Counted from the first letter of the stretch, positions 22,664-33,876 are shown. The stretch: DNA of 64,000 bases from Pseudogymnoascus destructans (GCF_001641265.1 NW_020167522.1:1736001-1800000), one strand, 5' to 3'. A program made the numbers and translations. The notes: generated by a model from the letters alone, not told the origin.

Positions 22664-24295
22664 TCAAGGCAGGTTGTTCAGTAGAAGTCGTGCCTCGTTG
22701 TCGAAGATAATTTTGTCCTTGGACAACTGCATCCCGGGGTTATCGCGGCCGTTGCTGGGTGATTGTGACGGAGGCGTGAGACTATTTTCAAACTCTTTTA
22801 TGAAATTCGATGCTGTGCGCTTCAAATTCACAGGAGTAAAATTATTAAATGCCGCCCAGGGTGATTCTTCTTCCACAGGAGGCGTGTCGGTTATCAAAGA
22901 TTCCTTTAGATCACTAGACTCGGCGCTTGAAACGTGTAAGTAAAAATCTTACAATAAGTCGTTGGAGCGCTGAAATTCTTCTCACCATGGTTTCCCCGCC
23001 TCGCTAGCGTCATCCGACGATGGCATGGTACTGTTGCTCCACCGAGGTGAAGCTTCCTTTGAAGAAGAGGAGTCCCAATTTGTCCAATCATCGTCGACTG
23101 TCGAGGTAGACATGGTCGTTTTATTCGGCGGCGGAGTTGACGGTTGGGTAGGTTGCGTCTGTGATAGTGACTGCGGGCCAGTATCCTTTGCCCTCGACAC
23201 TGGAACTGCCTTCGAAGTCGAAGCTGCCCCACGGTCCCTGCTAGTGGACTTCTTTGCTATCGGTCCATGGCTGGCCTTTTTCGCTCCTGTGGTATTTGCG
23301 ATTGTTCTAGAATTGTCTACAAACCTACCCGACTCTTCACCTGTGGGAGGTCGCTCGAGGGCTTCTTCACCGACAGTTGCCTGTCTCAAGTCCTCCATAA
23401 ATGTCCATAACCCAGCCTTTAAATCCTCAGCAATTTGCTTAACGCCAATAGTCGTACTGCCCTGGTAAGAATGCCTTGCTCTATCTGAGGTGACCCTAGA
23501 AAGGCCTTGTCTGGTATCCGGCATCGTCATCTTCCGGGGTATCGCAGGAAGACCGGGGCCAACGTCAAAACCATCCCTACTCCTCTCGACAGTATCGAAG
23601 CTTGGGTACTGCCCATTCGGAGACCTATCTCGAGATAACAACGATAGCGCGCGAGTATGGCCACCCGTGATTATTTTCCTCCTCGAAACTTTGGTGACGT
23701 TTACCGCAAGAATCGCCTTTCGGCGATCAAGCTCAGCACTCCTTCTAGCAATATCTTCATCGCCCAATGGGGTGGCTTGGCCCTGGATTGTGTCCTCTAG
23801 TTGCATCGGCTCGAGCCTCCGCACCAGCCTAATTTCTGCCCTCTTCTTATCTGCTTCGTGAATCGCCCATTGTGTTTTAAGCTTCTTAAGCTCCACTTCA
23901 GCTCGGTTCAGTTCTTCTCGGAGCTCGAAGACCTTTCGCTCTTGTCCAGCTAAAGCTTGCATAAACCCTGGTGAATCTTGCCGTGACGGTAACGCCGATT
24001 GATTGGCAGCGAGGGGTGATGGAAATGCAGAGTTTTGAGTCGGTGTCTGTCTCCCAGGGGACATTGTCCCGGATGGTTGCACTGGAAAGCTAATTGATAA
24101 CCGATTGTTCTTCTTCGATACTAACGATAGTGGCCTGCTCCTCGGCTCAGGTACGGGAGGCGGCAACATTGACGACTCTTCTCCTGGCGCCGGTGTGGCC
24201 TCCGGAATTGCGGGCGGCATATCGTTCGTACTCAGTATCGTAGGGGATGCAGCTAACTTTGAGCTAGAAGCCTGCTGTTGCTTCGCCGTATCCAT
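22664..24295 (-). CDS. DUF4048-type fungal protein, function unknown
   Basis: Two exons on the minus strand: 24295-22986 and 22925-22664; 523 aa. The N-terminus is disordered and Pro/Ser-rich (PPPVPEPRSRPLSLVSKKNN followed by RLSISFPVQPSG). Next is a predicted coiled coil of about 60 residues (GFMQALAGQERKVFELREEL onward, through ELKKLKTQWAIHEADKKRAE), then basic and Ser-rich linkers and an acidic, Trp-containing tail (DDDWTNWDSSS; SPWAAFNNFTPVNLKRT). This layout matches the fungal DUF4048 family as I remember it. No enzyme motif is visible. The aromatic-acidic tail repeats could be adaptor-binding peptides, but this is inference. The promoter side carries the transposon at 24523. Confidence 0.85.
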
Positions 24296-24606
24296 CGTGT
24301 CTTTGGGGGGGGTGGGGGGCGCCGCGAGGCAGATGTCGTCACGGATTTATGAGTATATCTTGTTCAATGAGATATCATGTTGTGGCGCTTCCAGGCACGA
24401 ACGTGTGTATGCGAATCAGTGTAATATTTTGTAAAGAGCGGATGTGTTCCGTTTCGAAGATATGTCATTGGAAAGACTGTTGGGTGGCGGTCTGATGTTT
24501 GACTGGCCTCCTGAGCCCTGTAACGTAAGTCGTGGCGTACTTGGGCGTGTGGCGTACTTGGCCTAACGCGAACCCCACCACCCAAGTAAATGATAACCAA
24601 CACAGC

Positions 24607-26282
24607 AATGGTACGTCGAAGAAGCCAAAAAGCGCAAGAAGTTGATATCCGGGTAGCAGAGGCAGTATTAGGCGTCCAGCCTGGCAAATATAAATTCTTA
24701 TGCAGCTGCAAAAGCGTTAGGTCTCTGTAAGAATACTGTTGCTAACCGCGTCCGAGGAATGCCTTCACAGACAGAAGCGCGACAGAAACAACAACTCCTC
24801 TCGAAAAACCAAGAAGCAACGTTATTAAAGTGGATAAAGGTCCTTACGAAAGGTGGATACGCGCCTAGTCACTAGATACCTATCTCATCTGCAACCTCCC
24901 ATAATACCTATTACGGGAGGTTGCAGATGAGATCCGTATAAACCACTGCCGCGTTTTCGAAGATCACGAACACTCTGACGACGAGCACACCCACGAACAG
25001 ATTCCGAACTTTGCGCTTAGACAGGATTGGGTTCCACGCTTTATTAAACGACATCCACACCTACAAGTCTGACTAGGAAGAAGAATCGAATCGCAAAGGA
25101 TGAACGGAGTTACAAAAGAAGTGTTAGTAGGGTGGTTCGACGCGTACAAGGACCTTGTGACGGGTCTGAAAATCAAAGAACATAACGTGTATAATATGGA
25201 TGAGACGGGGTTTTCGATTGGAACTATAGAGAGTACTCGAATCATTGTTGATTCCAGCCTCCGTACACGCCATCAAGCACACCAAGGCCGACAAGAATGG
25301 GTGTCTACGGTTGAGTGTATTTGCATAGATGGAACGGCCATCGATCCTCTTATTATATTCAAAGGTGAAAACGTTTTACAAAGCTGGATCCCGCAAGAAC
25401 TCATTGATAAATGGCACTTCTCCGCAAACTCGAAAGGCTGGACAAGCAATCTACATGGTATTGAATGGTTACTACGCGTGTTTGAGCTAGCGACGCGTGA
25501 GAAAGCAGGTGGCGGACATGACCAACGGCTTCTTATATGTACAACGGCTTGATGTTGCGGTGTTTAGGCCACTGAAAAAGCGGTTGACGGCCGTACTCTC
25601 ACATCTTAATGAAGCACAACTTACACGCATACAGAAGGCAGAGTGGTTAACAGCATACGTACGAGCACACGCAGACGCATTTTCGATGCTAAACATTACT
25701 TCCGCATGAGGGGATCCGGCTTACACCCATTCCAACCACAAAAACCAATCCGGACGTTAAAAGCCGTGACAGATGCGACAGACGGCCGACCTAAAACACC
25801 AAATGAACATAACATATTTGAGTCTGTCTTTCAGAATAGCGGTCCGCCTGATATCTCTACATTACGCAAAGCCAATACCGTGTTTATCTACGGCTTTACG
25901 GTCCTTAATACACCTACAACCCGCTACATCCAAAGATTGGCAGATGAGACAGCGACTAAACAAACGAAATTTTCTACAACGACGTGAAGCAGACAACCTA
26001 CGAGCTATAATACAAACACGAAGGACACAGAACAAAGGCAAGAGAGCAGTTTTGAAAGGACAGTTCCATATTACTACAGATAAACTACGGTCTCAAGTTA
26101 TAGAGGCCGAAAATGCGACCAGACAGAAAGCGACAAAAGGCAAGAGTATAGCGCTAGAAAGTACTGTACCTAACCAAACCAAAGACACAGACGACGAGGA
26201 CATAGAGGAGATCTATGACTGCATCGTAGTCGAGCCCCGAGGCCGTGGTTGTCATTTGGTCGACTGTTGTCGTTTGCGTTAG
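24607..26282 (+). pseudogene. Transposase (HTH_psq/CENP-B, DDE_1) pseudogene
   Basis: Remnants in order: Psq-type HTH (AAAKALGLCKNTVANRVRGM, near 24705-24765) with a frameshift before it; CENPB-type HTH (LLSKNQEATLLKWIKVLTKG) ending in a stop near 24872; LREVADEIRINHCRVFEDHE and RQDWVPRFIKRHP; then the DDE domain from 25100 with first catalytic Asp in YNMDETGFSIG and ICIDGTAIDPLIIFKG. Near 25536 the frame jumps from RLLIC directly to QRLDVAVFRPLKKRL. The usual segment carrying the second catalytic Asp (DGHxSH) and the PPHxSHLLQ region is missing. The C-terminal part continues in two further frames to about 26270. With several stops, frameshifts and a lost catalytic residue it cannot work. Confidence 0.9.
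24882..24933. repeat. Perfect 19-bp inverted repeat inside the transposon
   Basis: Arms 24882-24900 and 24915-24933 are exact reverse complements (right arm GGGAGGTTGCAGATGAGAT) with a 14-nt loop. The right arm is transposase coding sequence (REVADEI); the left arm appears to be an inverted copy of it. Confidence 0.85.
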
Positions 26283-26529
26283 GTAGTACGCCATATGCCC
26301 AAGTACGCCACGACTTACGTTAAGTTACGTAGTAAAACAATGATCCATGCCGTGCCGCTACTGCCAGATGGTCACGTGCATCCGCGTTATCCTCCATTAT
26401 TCATTGCCATCCCAAATTACTATTGCGGCAAAGTTGAACTAAACCCACCACCAACTGGAACGAACACTAAAACCTCATTCTATTTGGCCCATATATTGAG
26501 CCCTAGGTTGGAGATGTCTAGTTGCGTTC

Positions 26530-27311
26530 ATGCCTTTTCGATTCGCGCACATCTGCGATCTCCTTGAGCGGTTGGACCAGGTCTATTCGCGATATCCACC
26601 ATACCTCCCAAAGGATGCTACACAGAAGTCACGAGACGCTGTTCTATATTGGTTCGAGAAGCATGGGCAAAAGATCAGACACGACGCAAATGGCTTAGCT
26701 TTGCTATCGACGCTGTTCCCCGATAGAACCCAGAGAGTGTACGGGTTGGACAGCAAAAGCTTGGAGAAAATAATTTGTCGGGCGTTATCACTGCCGTCTT
26801 CACGAGTTGCTGCCCTGACGCGTTGGAGGGAGCCTGGAGCGGGAGTGGGCGATTTAGGTGCATGTGTGGAACGAGTGGTCGATCAGGATGTAAAAGAAGT
26901 CAGTTTCCAAAATTGAGCTGTAACTACGGTTCCTGTGCTGACTATGACTCCCAGGAAGCAGCTGTGCAGCCACGAGCGAGCGGAGTTACTATCGAAGATA
27001 TCGAGCAAGTGCTTGTAGCCTTTGCCAGGCAGACTCCTCCTTCACCACCACACTCGAGACCATTGGCGGTTGATGAGACATGTGGTGGTTCGACAGCGTC
27101 GCTTGGCAGGTTGTACCAGCGACTGCCAGCTCGAGAGTCCAAATGGCTGACTAGACTTATTTTAAAGAGCTACTCGCCAGTCATTGTTCCGGAACATTTG
27201 GTCTATATGTTATATCACCCATTCCTTCCCGGCGTGTTGGAAGTCGAACCGGATTTCTCAGCAGCTCTATTCCTCCTACGTGGAATGAATATTCCTGCCT
27301 TGATCCACTAG
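26530..27311 (+). pseudogene. ATP-dependent DNA ligase-like protein, N-terminal fragment
   Basis: Two exons, 26530-26898 and 26955-27311, give 241 aa that match the N-terminal helical domain of fungal ATP-dependent DNA ligase-domain proteins (LigIV-like): MPFRFAHICDLLERLD, GLALLSTLFPDRTQRVYGLD, then ESKWLTRLILKSYSPVIVPE. The frame stops after ALFLLRGMNIPALIH. The catalytic core (KYDGE lysine motif) and OB fold are absent, and the next gene begins 300 bp on. So this is either a gene cut short by a deletion or a stand-alone N-domain protein. The reading frame that remains is clean, with a good intron, so the loss is recent or the short form is used. The transposon's right end is 210 bp upstream. 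Confidence 0.7.
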
Positions 27312-27610
27312 GAGTATGCTACCCTGCCCGAAACGCCCAAGGTAATATATGCACCGTCAGACAGCAGGCTAGCGTTTGGATAATGAAATTCGAGTCACAG
27401 TATAGCATGAAGAGTTCCAATAAAAAAATATGCATTTGATTAATATGAAGCAGCTAGTTTTTGTATAGAAATATCCTGTTGTCAAGGCCAGTATTTTGCT
27501 AAAGAGTTCCAGATAACTGCGCCAAACGTTCATGCTCTCTTCATACCCATGTCCAATCCGCCGGCCAATAATTATGAACTATTAATATTGGGTTTCTCGA
27601 GGAATACCAT
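27312..27610. other. Convergent intergenic
   Basis: No ligase catalytic-domain sequence continues here in any frame I read; AT-rich 3' flanks of the two convergent genes. Confidence 0.5.
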
Positions 27611-28666
27611 TTAAGCAGCCTCGTCATCATCAAGACGTAGAGCGCCCTCATTGTTTAGGCCATGGCTCCAGAATCCCCCAATGGTCGGGGCGGTTCGAGC
27701 ATGGGTGGACAGGAGCCACAAAGCAAACACTGGCTTGGCCAACGCATCAAGCACAACGTACCAAATAATCTCGCAGTCAACTGACAATTTACCCTTTCCA
27801 GCTCCGAGAGCCCATATAATTGGATAAATTGTCCAGAGAACAAGAATGAATCCTCCAACGGCACCGAAAAACCTGGCGGTTCCACTACCTCTCTGGGATG
27901 CGTTACGTCGGCCTCCAATGACGAGTTGATAGACCACGACGAGGTACGCCAACCACGCAATGATATAGAACCCCCAACGCTGTCCCTTGGTCTCGCCGAG
28001 AGCTGCGAAAAGGCCGGTGAGGATCATGGCGGCATCTGCCACGAGGGTGACGAGGATATCGGCGCCATTAAGTCCAGCAAGTAGTGCAAGGCTGAGAAGT
28101 ATCAAAGGGGTCGTAAGGAGCCAGTCGACATATCTGGCCCAAAATAGTTGCCGGAAGACATCAACATCTTGTACTGGGTCGGTGTGTTTGTGGCAATTCG
28201 AGGCTACCATATGCACGAACGAATTTCCTCCTCCAGTAGCCATACCAAAGTATGAGATAGTGGCGAATGCCGCAATGAAGGTCGCTATAATATGGAACAC
28301 ACGCTTTTCCTAATAAAGGGTCAATATTCTGTGGCATTGTTTAATGGGGGAGGGGTAATCTTACCACTGGGACACGCCACGCCATGCTAATAAAGGCGAG
28401 AGTGGATAGGAGCATAATAATGAAGCCTACCCACAGAGCAACATGTCCAGCATGGCCAAGCTCTTGGTAAACAGGCAAGTCTGGGATAACTGTGGGCTGC
28501 ACGAAATTCTGGTCAGTCTGCGTTCCCTTCCAAAGCACAGGAGCTTGAAGAAATCTGGATTTCTGAGCGCTACACTCACAATCGGACCCACGGATGGATG
28601 GGCAGTTGCAGTTGGGAGCAAGCTGCTCAGCTTTGTATACTGAGGCATAACTGGATCGACGAGCAT
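27611..28666 (-). CDS. Microbial-type (type I) opsin, retinal-binding
   Basis: Seven-helix membrane protein that binds retinal and responds to light. Exons on the minus strand: 28666-28580, 28496-28365, 28309-27611; 305 aa. The retinal-linking Lys is present in helix G (LDALAK, Lys about 265), with the counter-ion Asp four residues before it. Helix C reads ARYVDWLLTTPLILLSLALL: the bacteriorhodopsin D85 acceptor is Asp (about 135) but the D96 donor position is Ser (about 146). Neurospora NOP-1 has Glu there and proton-pumping fungal opsins have Asp (from memory). The counter-ion chemistry is thus intact but fast reprotonation is unlikely, pointing to a slow, perhaps sensory photocycle. The C-terminus is short and acidic (LDDDEAA). 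No carotenoid or retinal-synthesis genes are in the window. Confidence 0.93.
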
Positions 28667-29477
28667 GGTGTCGACTTTTGAGAACGTCTCGTGCAGAGTT
28701 GAGATGTCCAGTACTGCAAGGAAATATAGCTAGATCAAAAAATAGGTTTCCAGAGGAAGAGGACGAAGGAGAAGGAAGACAGTTAAAAGTAGGATATATA
28801 GGAACTATATGGAAAAATTGGTTAAGGGCCTTCGATCAAGACCTGGATTGTGGGGGTTTGGGGACACTTATCAAGCCAACATGCTGCTCATCAATGGTGT
28901 ATGAGCAGTATCAGGTGAGACCCGTTCGAGATGATGTAGGTAACTCAAGACTATGTCTAGACTTTGTAGATATGATTGGATATCAGATGGGGAACTAGCT
29001 AAAGTGATTGGAAGATATACAAGATCGTGTCTCGATCTGCGAGAACCAGGCTTGGCATGGAGACACGAAATTGTGACTATGTAACCAGGCTGTCAGTTAC
29101 CAATCATGTAGATATGTTTCTTGGGATAAGTTACGACATGGAAATCTAGGCCATCTGGGAACGTTTGGGGCTTGTTGTGGTATCACGGAAAGTAGATGAC
29201 GTCAACGATCCTTGGGGGGGTTATTATTAACAGGCATACCAAAACGTAACACTTTTTGCCACTATATACATGTAAACTTGTCAGAGATACCGCAATCATT
29301 CGTACTGGTGACAGTGCCCGGTAAGATGTGTAAAGTAATCTGTAAATATCTAATTCTCAATTTTCATATCCAAACATGATATACTCCAGATCGATGACCA
29401 ACGCCAACGAAGTTTTGGAAATTCGTGCCATGAGCGAAAGAGCTCTTTTTTAGCTTCGCTTGGAAGTCAAAGCTCTT
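28667..29477. other. Intergenic, opsin promoter side
   Basis: 810 bp. A purine-rich run lies at 28752-28785. No gene recognised. Contains the opsin promoter and the 3' flank of the ACT-domain gene. Confidence 0.5.
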
Positions 29478-30804
29478 TTATGTGGCCTCCAATGAAGGCA
29501 CTAATGCTTGAAGAGCTCCCTCTGATCTTTCCGAGGGTAGTATTACTACCCCAGCACGGGCTGTCGATAAATATGTCAGCTCTCCCCCGTCAGAGTCGAA
29601 GCTCCTCGTTTGGTCTACCAGCCGGCCAGCGACACCGCAGACAATACCCGTTGATTCCAATGGGAGGTTACTAAGATCCAAAAATATCGGAACCAAGTCA
29701 CAGTCTGTATCCCCAGCAATAAAGTTTCCAAACAAGTAGAGTAAAGCTTTGTCGATGAGCAGTGATGGTGCATCATCTTTGGTCAGCGTTACAGAGAGAA
29801 AACGTGGCTGTATTGCCAAGGCAGCCACAAGACTTAGATATAGGTTAGGTTCAACTTTTTGCAGCCAGGTTGAATGAGGTGGTGCCTCATTACTGTTGTT
29901 GGACATCGGCCGTGACGAGTAGTTGCTGTTGGAATCGAGCTCCTTTCCTGAACACTGGGCGAGATATAGGCCATCATTAGTAAACGGCACAACATTTCTC
30001 TGGCTTAAAAGCCTGAAGGTGCGTTCTTGGAGTTCAACAACACTCGACGGTGGTGGAGTATATGGCTTGATAGCATCGGAGCTGGTGTCTCTGGAATGCG
30101 AAATCCCAGACGGAGCTACATATGTAGCATCACTCTCTGAGAATTCGAATTTTTGTTCCAACAGGGCTTGGACCACAGTTTTGTGGTCTTTGGCAGGCAC
30201 CAAAATAAAGTCGGTATAATAGGTCGTGATAAAGAAGATCGAGATCCCGGCCATGGCCAGAGGTGCTGTAAGGTCCATCACCCTTTGACTGGCCTCCATC
30301 CCAGCGCTGCTGATGGAGAAAACCAGATAGGGATCTCGAGAGATGGTGACCTGCTCACGCGCGTCCTTTGGCAAAAGCTCCATCGCAGGCTGGAAGACCC
30401 TCTCCGCATAGTCTGTTCGACACACGATTGAACATTCTATTGGCGTAATGCTAATGTTGAGGAATCCTTGTTTGCCATGAACCGGGGACGGATCTGGCAT
30501 GTGGTCCCGCGCCTCTGCCGAATTTGGTACCACGATATCATGAGGTAGCAAGACGCGCAGTATTGGCTGCAGAAAGCTTGAATAGAGAGACAGCGGGATA
30601 TGAATCAGACTAAAGTTGCCGTCCTGTATATGCCAGTTAACATTTTATGTCTCAAATCCTGCATGCAGGGACCTTGTCGGCGTTGATATTTGAGTTGGAT
30701 GTTTGATAACAATCTTTCTGGGTCCAACAACGCCCGCGGTTGTGAAAAGCAATCAGCCGGGAGGTAGATTATGTGCTTACAATGAACGATATGTGGGCGG
30801 TCAT
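29478..30804 (-). CDS. ACT-domain protein, CASTOR-like (putative amino-acid sensor)
   Basis: Two exons on the minus strand: 30804-30781 (24 nt, MTAHISFI) and 30623-29478; 389 aa. The long intron (157 nt) joins to DGNFSLIHIPLSLYSSFLQP, which resembles the start of metazoan CASTOR (arginine sensors of TORC1) and related fungal ACT proteins. Two ACT-type modules are visible: the first around residues 40-160 (LNISITPIECSIVCRTDYAE... MAGISIFFITTYYTDFILVP) and the second around 260-385 (PNLYLSLVAALAIQPRFLSV ... STARAGVVILPSE). A Ser-rich linker lies between them. The IxxYxTDxxLVP-like element is the ligand-site strand in CASTOR1. Function as an arginine or other amino-acid sensor is inferred from fold resemblance only. 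Confidence 0.8.
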
Positions 30805-31790
30805 GTTGACCTTAATTGCCAATTTGGCCTTACACAAATTCTGGCCTCCTAACTCCGCAAACTGGCGGCTTTGTCTGAGATTTGGATTTCCTTGGCTTTC
30901 GGCGTCTGGGTATTTGAGCGTTGAAAGATGACTCGAACAAGCTTTATTTCAAAAGGCTAAACGCCAGTTATGAGCTATGTTAGGGGAATGTTTCTGTATC
31001 CACTTGATTTGTTATCATTAGGTATGACACAACGATGAGATGGGGCTATATGAATGAGTTGCGATGCTCATCGACCCCGTTTCATGCTATTGTGCAGACA
31101 TATCCTGGAGACGAGAAGCGGCGTCTAGCAGTTGTCAGTTGCAACGCGAAAGGCAAAAGAAACTATGGAGATGCTTATCCCTGTGCGCTACCATGAACCA
31201 CTAACTTTGGGGAAACTTGGAGTTACAGTAGCTGATAATTTTACGAAGTAGAGAGGCTAATTATGTGTCGTGCATGATTAACTTGGGTGCGGGGAACAGC
31301 CTTGAGCTGGATGCTGATAACGGGCGTGGGCGGGAGTTTTAATTGGGCGTCAACGGCACCCGTTAGACGATTATCACCAAACGCTAGACGCTGAATACTC
31401 TAGTATGGCATAATTATCTTATCTTTTGGCGCCTTCCGAATCGGAATCGAAGACGACTTATTGTGCACCTTTGGTTTGCTGTCCCTTTAGTTGTCGTACT
31501 AGGCTTATGTATTCCGTAATATAATCGCCGCCATATATAAACTATAATACCGAGGTTGGACCCGTCTGATATTCTCAATGTTGAAATAGCCCATCCATGG
31601 CCAACCAGTGACGCTCTCTTTGTCTCCATGCACTGCGCACAGTAAATACGAGGAAAATTGTGAGGCACTGGTAAATATAGAGCTAGCTCTAAACTTTCTT
31701 CGCTACGTGGTCATTGCTGGTATTTATTGCTGGTATCTCAACTACCACTACTGGAAAGTGGTGAAGATTATCCGAATATTTATAATACAT
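30805..31790. other. Intergenic, about 1 kb
   Basis: Promoter of the ACT-domain gene and 3' flank of the CID gene. Short ORFs (for example 31414-31668, minus) show no domain. No repeat recognised. Confidence 0.5.
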
Positions 31791-33398
31791 TCAGTACCCT
31801 CTGTATCCAGGATGACTGTTATTATGGCCATGACCAGATCCACTATGTGCGCCCGGTTGTTGACCAGAATCTCTGCCAGTAGGATACTGCGGGGGCCAGC
31901 CCCCCGCAGTGGCCTGGTAGCCATGCATCGGTTGTTGCTGCTGCCATTGGGATGCGTCTGGGGACTGTGGTGGAGGGGGAGGTTGTTGCCACGGCTTGTA
32001 TTGTTGGCCGTGATCAGCATGATGAGATGTTGACTGCGGCGGCGGCGGGAAGTGTTGCCGATGTTGCTGATGTTGTTGATGATACGGAGGTGCGGCAGAG
32101 TGCGGCGTAGGCATCTCTGGCTGTGCACCCTCGAAAGGGATGTTTCTGCCTCGGAACCTGCTTTGGCTTGGACTCCGGCTTCTGCTACTGCTCCTGCTTC
32201 TGCTCCTGCTGCTGGCATGAGAACCGGCATACCGCCGTTTCTTGGCGTGATGACTATCTCGGCTTGAACTTCGACTCCTGCTGGAGTTGCGATTCAGCAC
32301 CCTCGACCTTTCGGTTCCGGGAGGCCCAGACTTGTTTTTGTTCATCCTCTTCTTCATCTTCTCACAAAGCGTAGTTGACCATCCATAATAGCCTTCGTCG
32401 CCTGCAACCACGTCGCCCAGATCGTCTCGGAGAATCCGGCGACCAACCTCGTCCACGTCCCAAGCCCGGGATTCGTTTTCATCCTGGCAGGCGATTGGGT
32501 CATAGATAGTCTCAACTTCCTCTAAAAATGCCTTTACGGAGGCAAGAAGTTCTTCATCCACCTGCCCTGGCACAAACCGCATAGGCTTGACAAGGGTCGG
32601 ATCAATTGGCCTCGTTGAATTGGGTATAATATGCTGCATGAGATTCCCTGCTGGCAAATCGTACCACGGTAGGTTTTGGTCGCCATGCATTGCAGGCATC
32701 GTAAATGGGGCATCTTTGGCGGACTTGGCTGCGACATTAGATACTGTCCTAGAATCCGAGTCTCCCGGTTCGTTCGTCGTTGAGTTCGATGGTTGGGCGG
32801 TCTCGACTGTCTGCCGGATTTTATTTATATCGTTCGTTGAGTAGTAGTGTTTCTCCTCCCATATATCGAGCAACCTCTGGATCTTCCTCAAATGCTTTGG
32901 GCTATTTTTGAAAGAGGCGGCACTGGAGATATGGTTGGCGAGAAGAGGTAGGAAGTTGTCGGCAAAAGAGGTATCTCTATCGCGGATCTTGGTATGGTAA
33001 ATGAGATCACTGATCAGGTATAGTATGTGTAGGCGCTTTCTTTTCGCTGAAGTTTCCCTCTTAGCTGACACCAATGCACTTCTATCTGCGTCTGAAAATG
33101 AGGCTGAGAGCGCGGCCAGAAATTTCGCGAGAGCTGTAATTCGCGTTGTAGACTGGATGACATTGGAAAGAACCCATCGTTTGCACTTCTATCACCGATC
33201 GTATTTTAGCTATCGTATGGAGTTATATCTGGGAACATTTTGCCCAACCTGGATATTTGTTGGTGAGCACTGTGTCGACACGGCGCCGAGGAGCGTGTGG
33301 AATTGCGCTACATCATCGCGAGGTACTGGTACGGGGTCTGGCCTCAGTAAACTTGCTGCGAATGTAGCCTTCGCAATGGCTATTTGATGAGACGCCAT
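31791..33398 (-). CDS. CID (RPR) domain protein with SR-rich and Pro/Gln-rich tail
   Basis: Two exons on the minus strand: 33398-33249 and 33185-31791; 514 aa. The N-terminal ~135 residues form a CID/RPR fold (VAQFHTLLGAVSTQ, CKRWVLSNVIQSTTRITALA, RLHILYLISDLIYHTKIRD), the module that binds the RNA polymerase II C-terminal domain. The middle has conserved acidic and aromatic segments. An arginine-serine stretch follows (SRSRSSSRDSHHAKKRR, then SRSRSRSSSRSRSPSQSR), then a low-complexity His/Pro/Gln tail. Layout resembles CHERP/SR140-type splicing-linked CID proteins, so a nuclear role in co-transcriptional RNA processing is likely. The intron donor is GTTGGG, unusual but it keeps frame and homology. 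Confidence 0.85.
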
Positions 33399-33876
33399 AT
33401 TTATGGCTTTACTTCGCAAGTTTGGTCTTGACGCGTTGCGAATTGCCCGTCGTCGGCATCAACAATGACGTCCAGTTGGTCCGACGATTCTCGGGTTTCA
33501 GCCTCGGTCTCTTGGCGTTGAATTAATTTCATGTGCCAGCCGTCATGGGGATCGAGAAGACGAAAAGTTCACACGGCGCCACACAAATTCACTGACGGCA
33601 CTGTATGGTATAGAATGGAGTCTAAATAGTCTTCCCTGTCAAATCTTTATGGTGTGGTTTTCAAATGTCAAATGTATGTGGTGCACGTCAGGAGGCCAAT
33701 CTGATCTACACAGCCACTTCATATAATACATCTGTCTGTAGTGGAGAGGAGGGTAATATAGTACAGTTACGTGAAGTTTGCCATCCCGCCATGGCTGTAA
33801 CCCCTCTAATCTTCTATTCTGTCCCCAAAGTGTAGTGTGAACAGGCCAGGCCGAAGAGCCTACTTTCCGTGACACC
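33399..33876. other. Intergenic
   Basis: Promoter of the CID gene and 3' flank of the DUF4748 gene; nothing else seen. Confidence 0.5.

Larger units (their letters stand above)
24523..26320 (+). mobile_element. Fot1/pogo-type DNA transposon, inactive
   Basis: 1798-bp element with inverted terminal repeats of about 50 bp. The left end reads ACGTAAGTCGTGGCGTACTT and the right end is its reverse complement. The first 25 bases are identical, then a few G/A differences and a 2-base length change occur up to CCTAACGC. It is flanked by TA (24521-24522 and 26321-26322), the target duplication of the Tc1/mariner/pogo superfamily. The inside holds one decayed transposase. The left repeat contains GTGGCGTACTTGG twice (24532 and 24549), possible transposase-binding sites. 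It sits between the DUF4048 gene and a truncated ligase-like gene. Confidence 0.93.

Noticed and set aside
24301..24322. Poly-G tract as a G-quadruplex regulator before the DUF4048 gene
   Set aside because: Only two G runs (8 and 6) on the plus strand within 22 bp; not enough separate runs for a confident quadruplex call.
27611..30804. Opsin and CASTOR-like gene as a linked light/nutrient-sensing system
   Set aside because: They are neighbours on the same strand with separate promoters about 810 bp apart; nothing in the sequence shows joint function.
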